Assembly (NCBI GenBank): GCA_021816775.1
Contig: JAKAXA010000008.1
Coordinates: 1 to 64,000, forward strand
DNA length: 64,000 nt
Direction of reading: 5' to 3'
DNA from: Pseudomonadota bacterium
Lineage (GTDB): Bacteria; Pseudomonadota; Gammaproteobacteria; Steroidobacterales; Steroidobacteraceae
Shown here: piece after piece, positions 63,531 through 64,000 of the stretch
Layout: every line of letters begins with the position of its first letter
How positions within the stretch are numbered: the first letter of the stretch is position 1
The notes under the pieces: generated by a model
Databases searched by the model: none
What the model saw: only the letters and a program-made list of their open reading frames with translations
What the model was told of the DNA's origin: nothing
Program-made: the position numbers and the translations under genes

Positions 63531-64000
63531 ATGCGCAATACCCTGCTCGAAATCACCCCCGTCGTTCCCGAGGCGCTCGCGCGCCTGCCGGAGCTCGCCA
63601 GCAACCTTTTCTTCAGCTGGCATCGGCCAATCCGCGCCCTGTTCGAGGACCTGGAGCCTGAACTGTGGAAACAGTGCGGCGGCAACCCCCGGCTGATGCT
63701 GCGCTGCGTGCGCCAGTCCGCGCTGGATGAGGCGGCCGCCGACCCGCAGTACCTCGGCCGCTACGCCGCCGCGCTGCAGCTGCTCGATACGTACCTGGCC
63801 GCCCGGCCGCCGGCGGACGAGCCGCTGGTGGCGTATTTCTGCGCCGAATACGGCTTTCACGAGAGCTTCCCGATCTATTCCGGCGGGCTCGGCGTGCTGG
63901 CCGGGGACTACTGCAAGGCCGCGAGCGACGCCGGCGCGCACTTCGTGGCGGTGGGGCTGCTCTACGAGCAGGGCTACTTCACCCAGACCGTCGATGACGA
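63531..64000 (+). CDS. glgP: alpha-glucan phosphorylase, 5' part (cut by window end)
   Basis: The frame is open from the ATG at 63531 to the end of the window, giving 156 complete codons. The translation starts MRNTLLEITPVVPEALARLP and has LASNLFFSWHRPIRALFEDLEP, typical of the DUF3417 N-terminal region of GT35 alpha-glucan phosphorylases. It continues with VAYFCAEYGFHESFPIYSGG and LGVLAGDYCKAASD. The enzyme releases glucose-1-phosphate from glycogen or maltodextrin. glgA lies 32 kb upstream. The catalytic PLP domain is outside the window. Confidence 0.9.
   Translation, partial: MRNTLLEITPVVPEALARLPELASNLFFSWHRPIRALFEDLEPELWKQCGGNPRLMLRCVRQSALDEAAADPQYLGRYAAALQLLDTYLAARPPADEPLVAYFCAEYGFHESFPIYSGGLGVLAGDYCKAASDAGAHFVAVGLLYEQGYFTQTVDD

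Overview
The window is a high-GC chromosomal segment, about two thirds G+C by eye. It most resembles a gammaproteobacterium of the Xanthomonadales/Nevskiales/Steroidobacterales neighbourhood. The evidence is PlsB, GreB, TtcA, class I PurE with PurK, biosynthetic SpeA, homospermidine synthase, many TPR-sulfotransferases and large TonB-dependent receptors. No rRNA, tRNA, CRISPR array, transposase or integrase was recognised. The family-level placement is inference.

Region 1-31.2 kb is dense, about 93% coding, and mostly housekeeping. It holds purE-purK; an ExeA-type ATPase fused to an FHA domain; plsB with a small membrane protein; a small esterase; a solitary phage-tail-sheath protein; an L,D-transpeptidase; greB; homospermidine synthase; a GST; mercaptopyruvate sulfurtransferase; speA; an RRM protein; a methyltransferase-like lipoprotein; a UvrD-like helicase with a sulfotransferase-like gene; and a NUDIX hydrolase. 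A long leftward run (29.4 to 21.0 kb) follows: M32 carboxypeptidase, ttcA, a tyrosine-phosphatase/ADP-ribosylglycohydrolase fusion, a HEXXH metallopeptidase overlapping a D-Ala-D-Ala-ligase-like ATP-grasp enzyme, and three uncharacterised proteins. glgA closes the region.

Region 31.2-45.3 kb looks accessory. From 32.0 to 45.3 kb only about 64% is coding, and gaps reach 1 kb. It starts with a Phd-type antitoxin/PIN toxin pair. It then carries three MocR-type (GntR plus aminotransferase) regulators, an ArsR/SRPBCC pair, small outer-membrane beta-barrels and single-chain two-DTG aspartic proteases. Barrels (32.7, 45.3 kb), proteases (41.1, 48.1 kb) and MocR genes (33.9, 36.7, 42.7 kb) are paralogous sets, which suggests repeated duplication or stacking of a module. 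A 38-bp operator-like sequence occurs twice. One MocR copy has lost several signature residues of its PLP domain. The antitoxin and arsR genes appear to be transcribed without a leader, with palindromes laid over the -10 and start codon.

Region 46.0-62.4 kb is a surface-modification or uptake block. It holds three TPR-sulfotransferases, a fourth sulfotransferase-like protein, two TonB-dependent receptors ending in an aromatic residue, and two different iron/2-oxoglutarate-type oxygenases, one translationally coupled to a TPR-sulfotransferase. The combination suggests enzymatic sulfation and hydroxylation of a receptor or its ligand; this is inference. The window ends with a DUF192 protein and the 5' end of an alpha-glucan phosphorylase gene.
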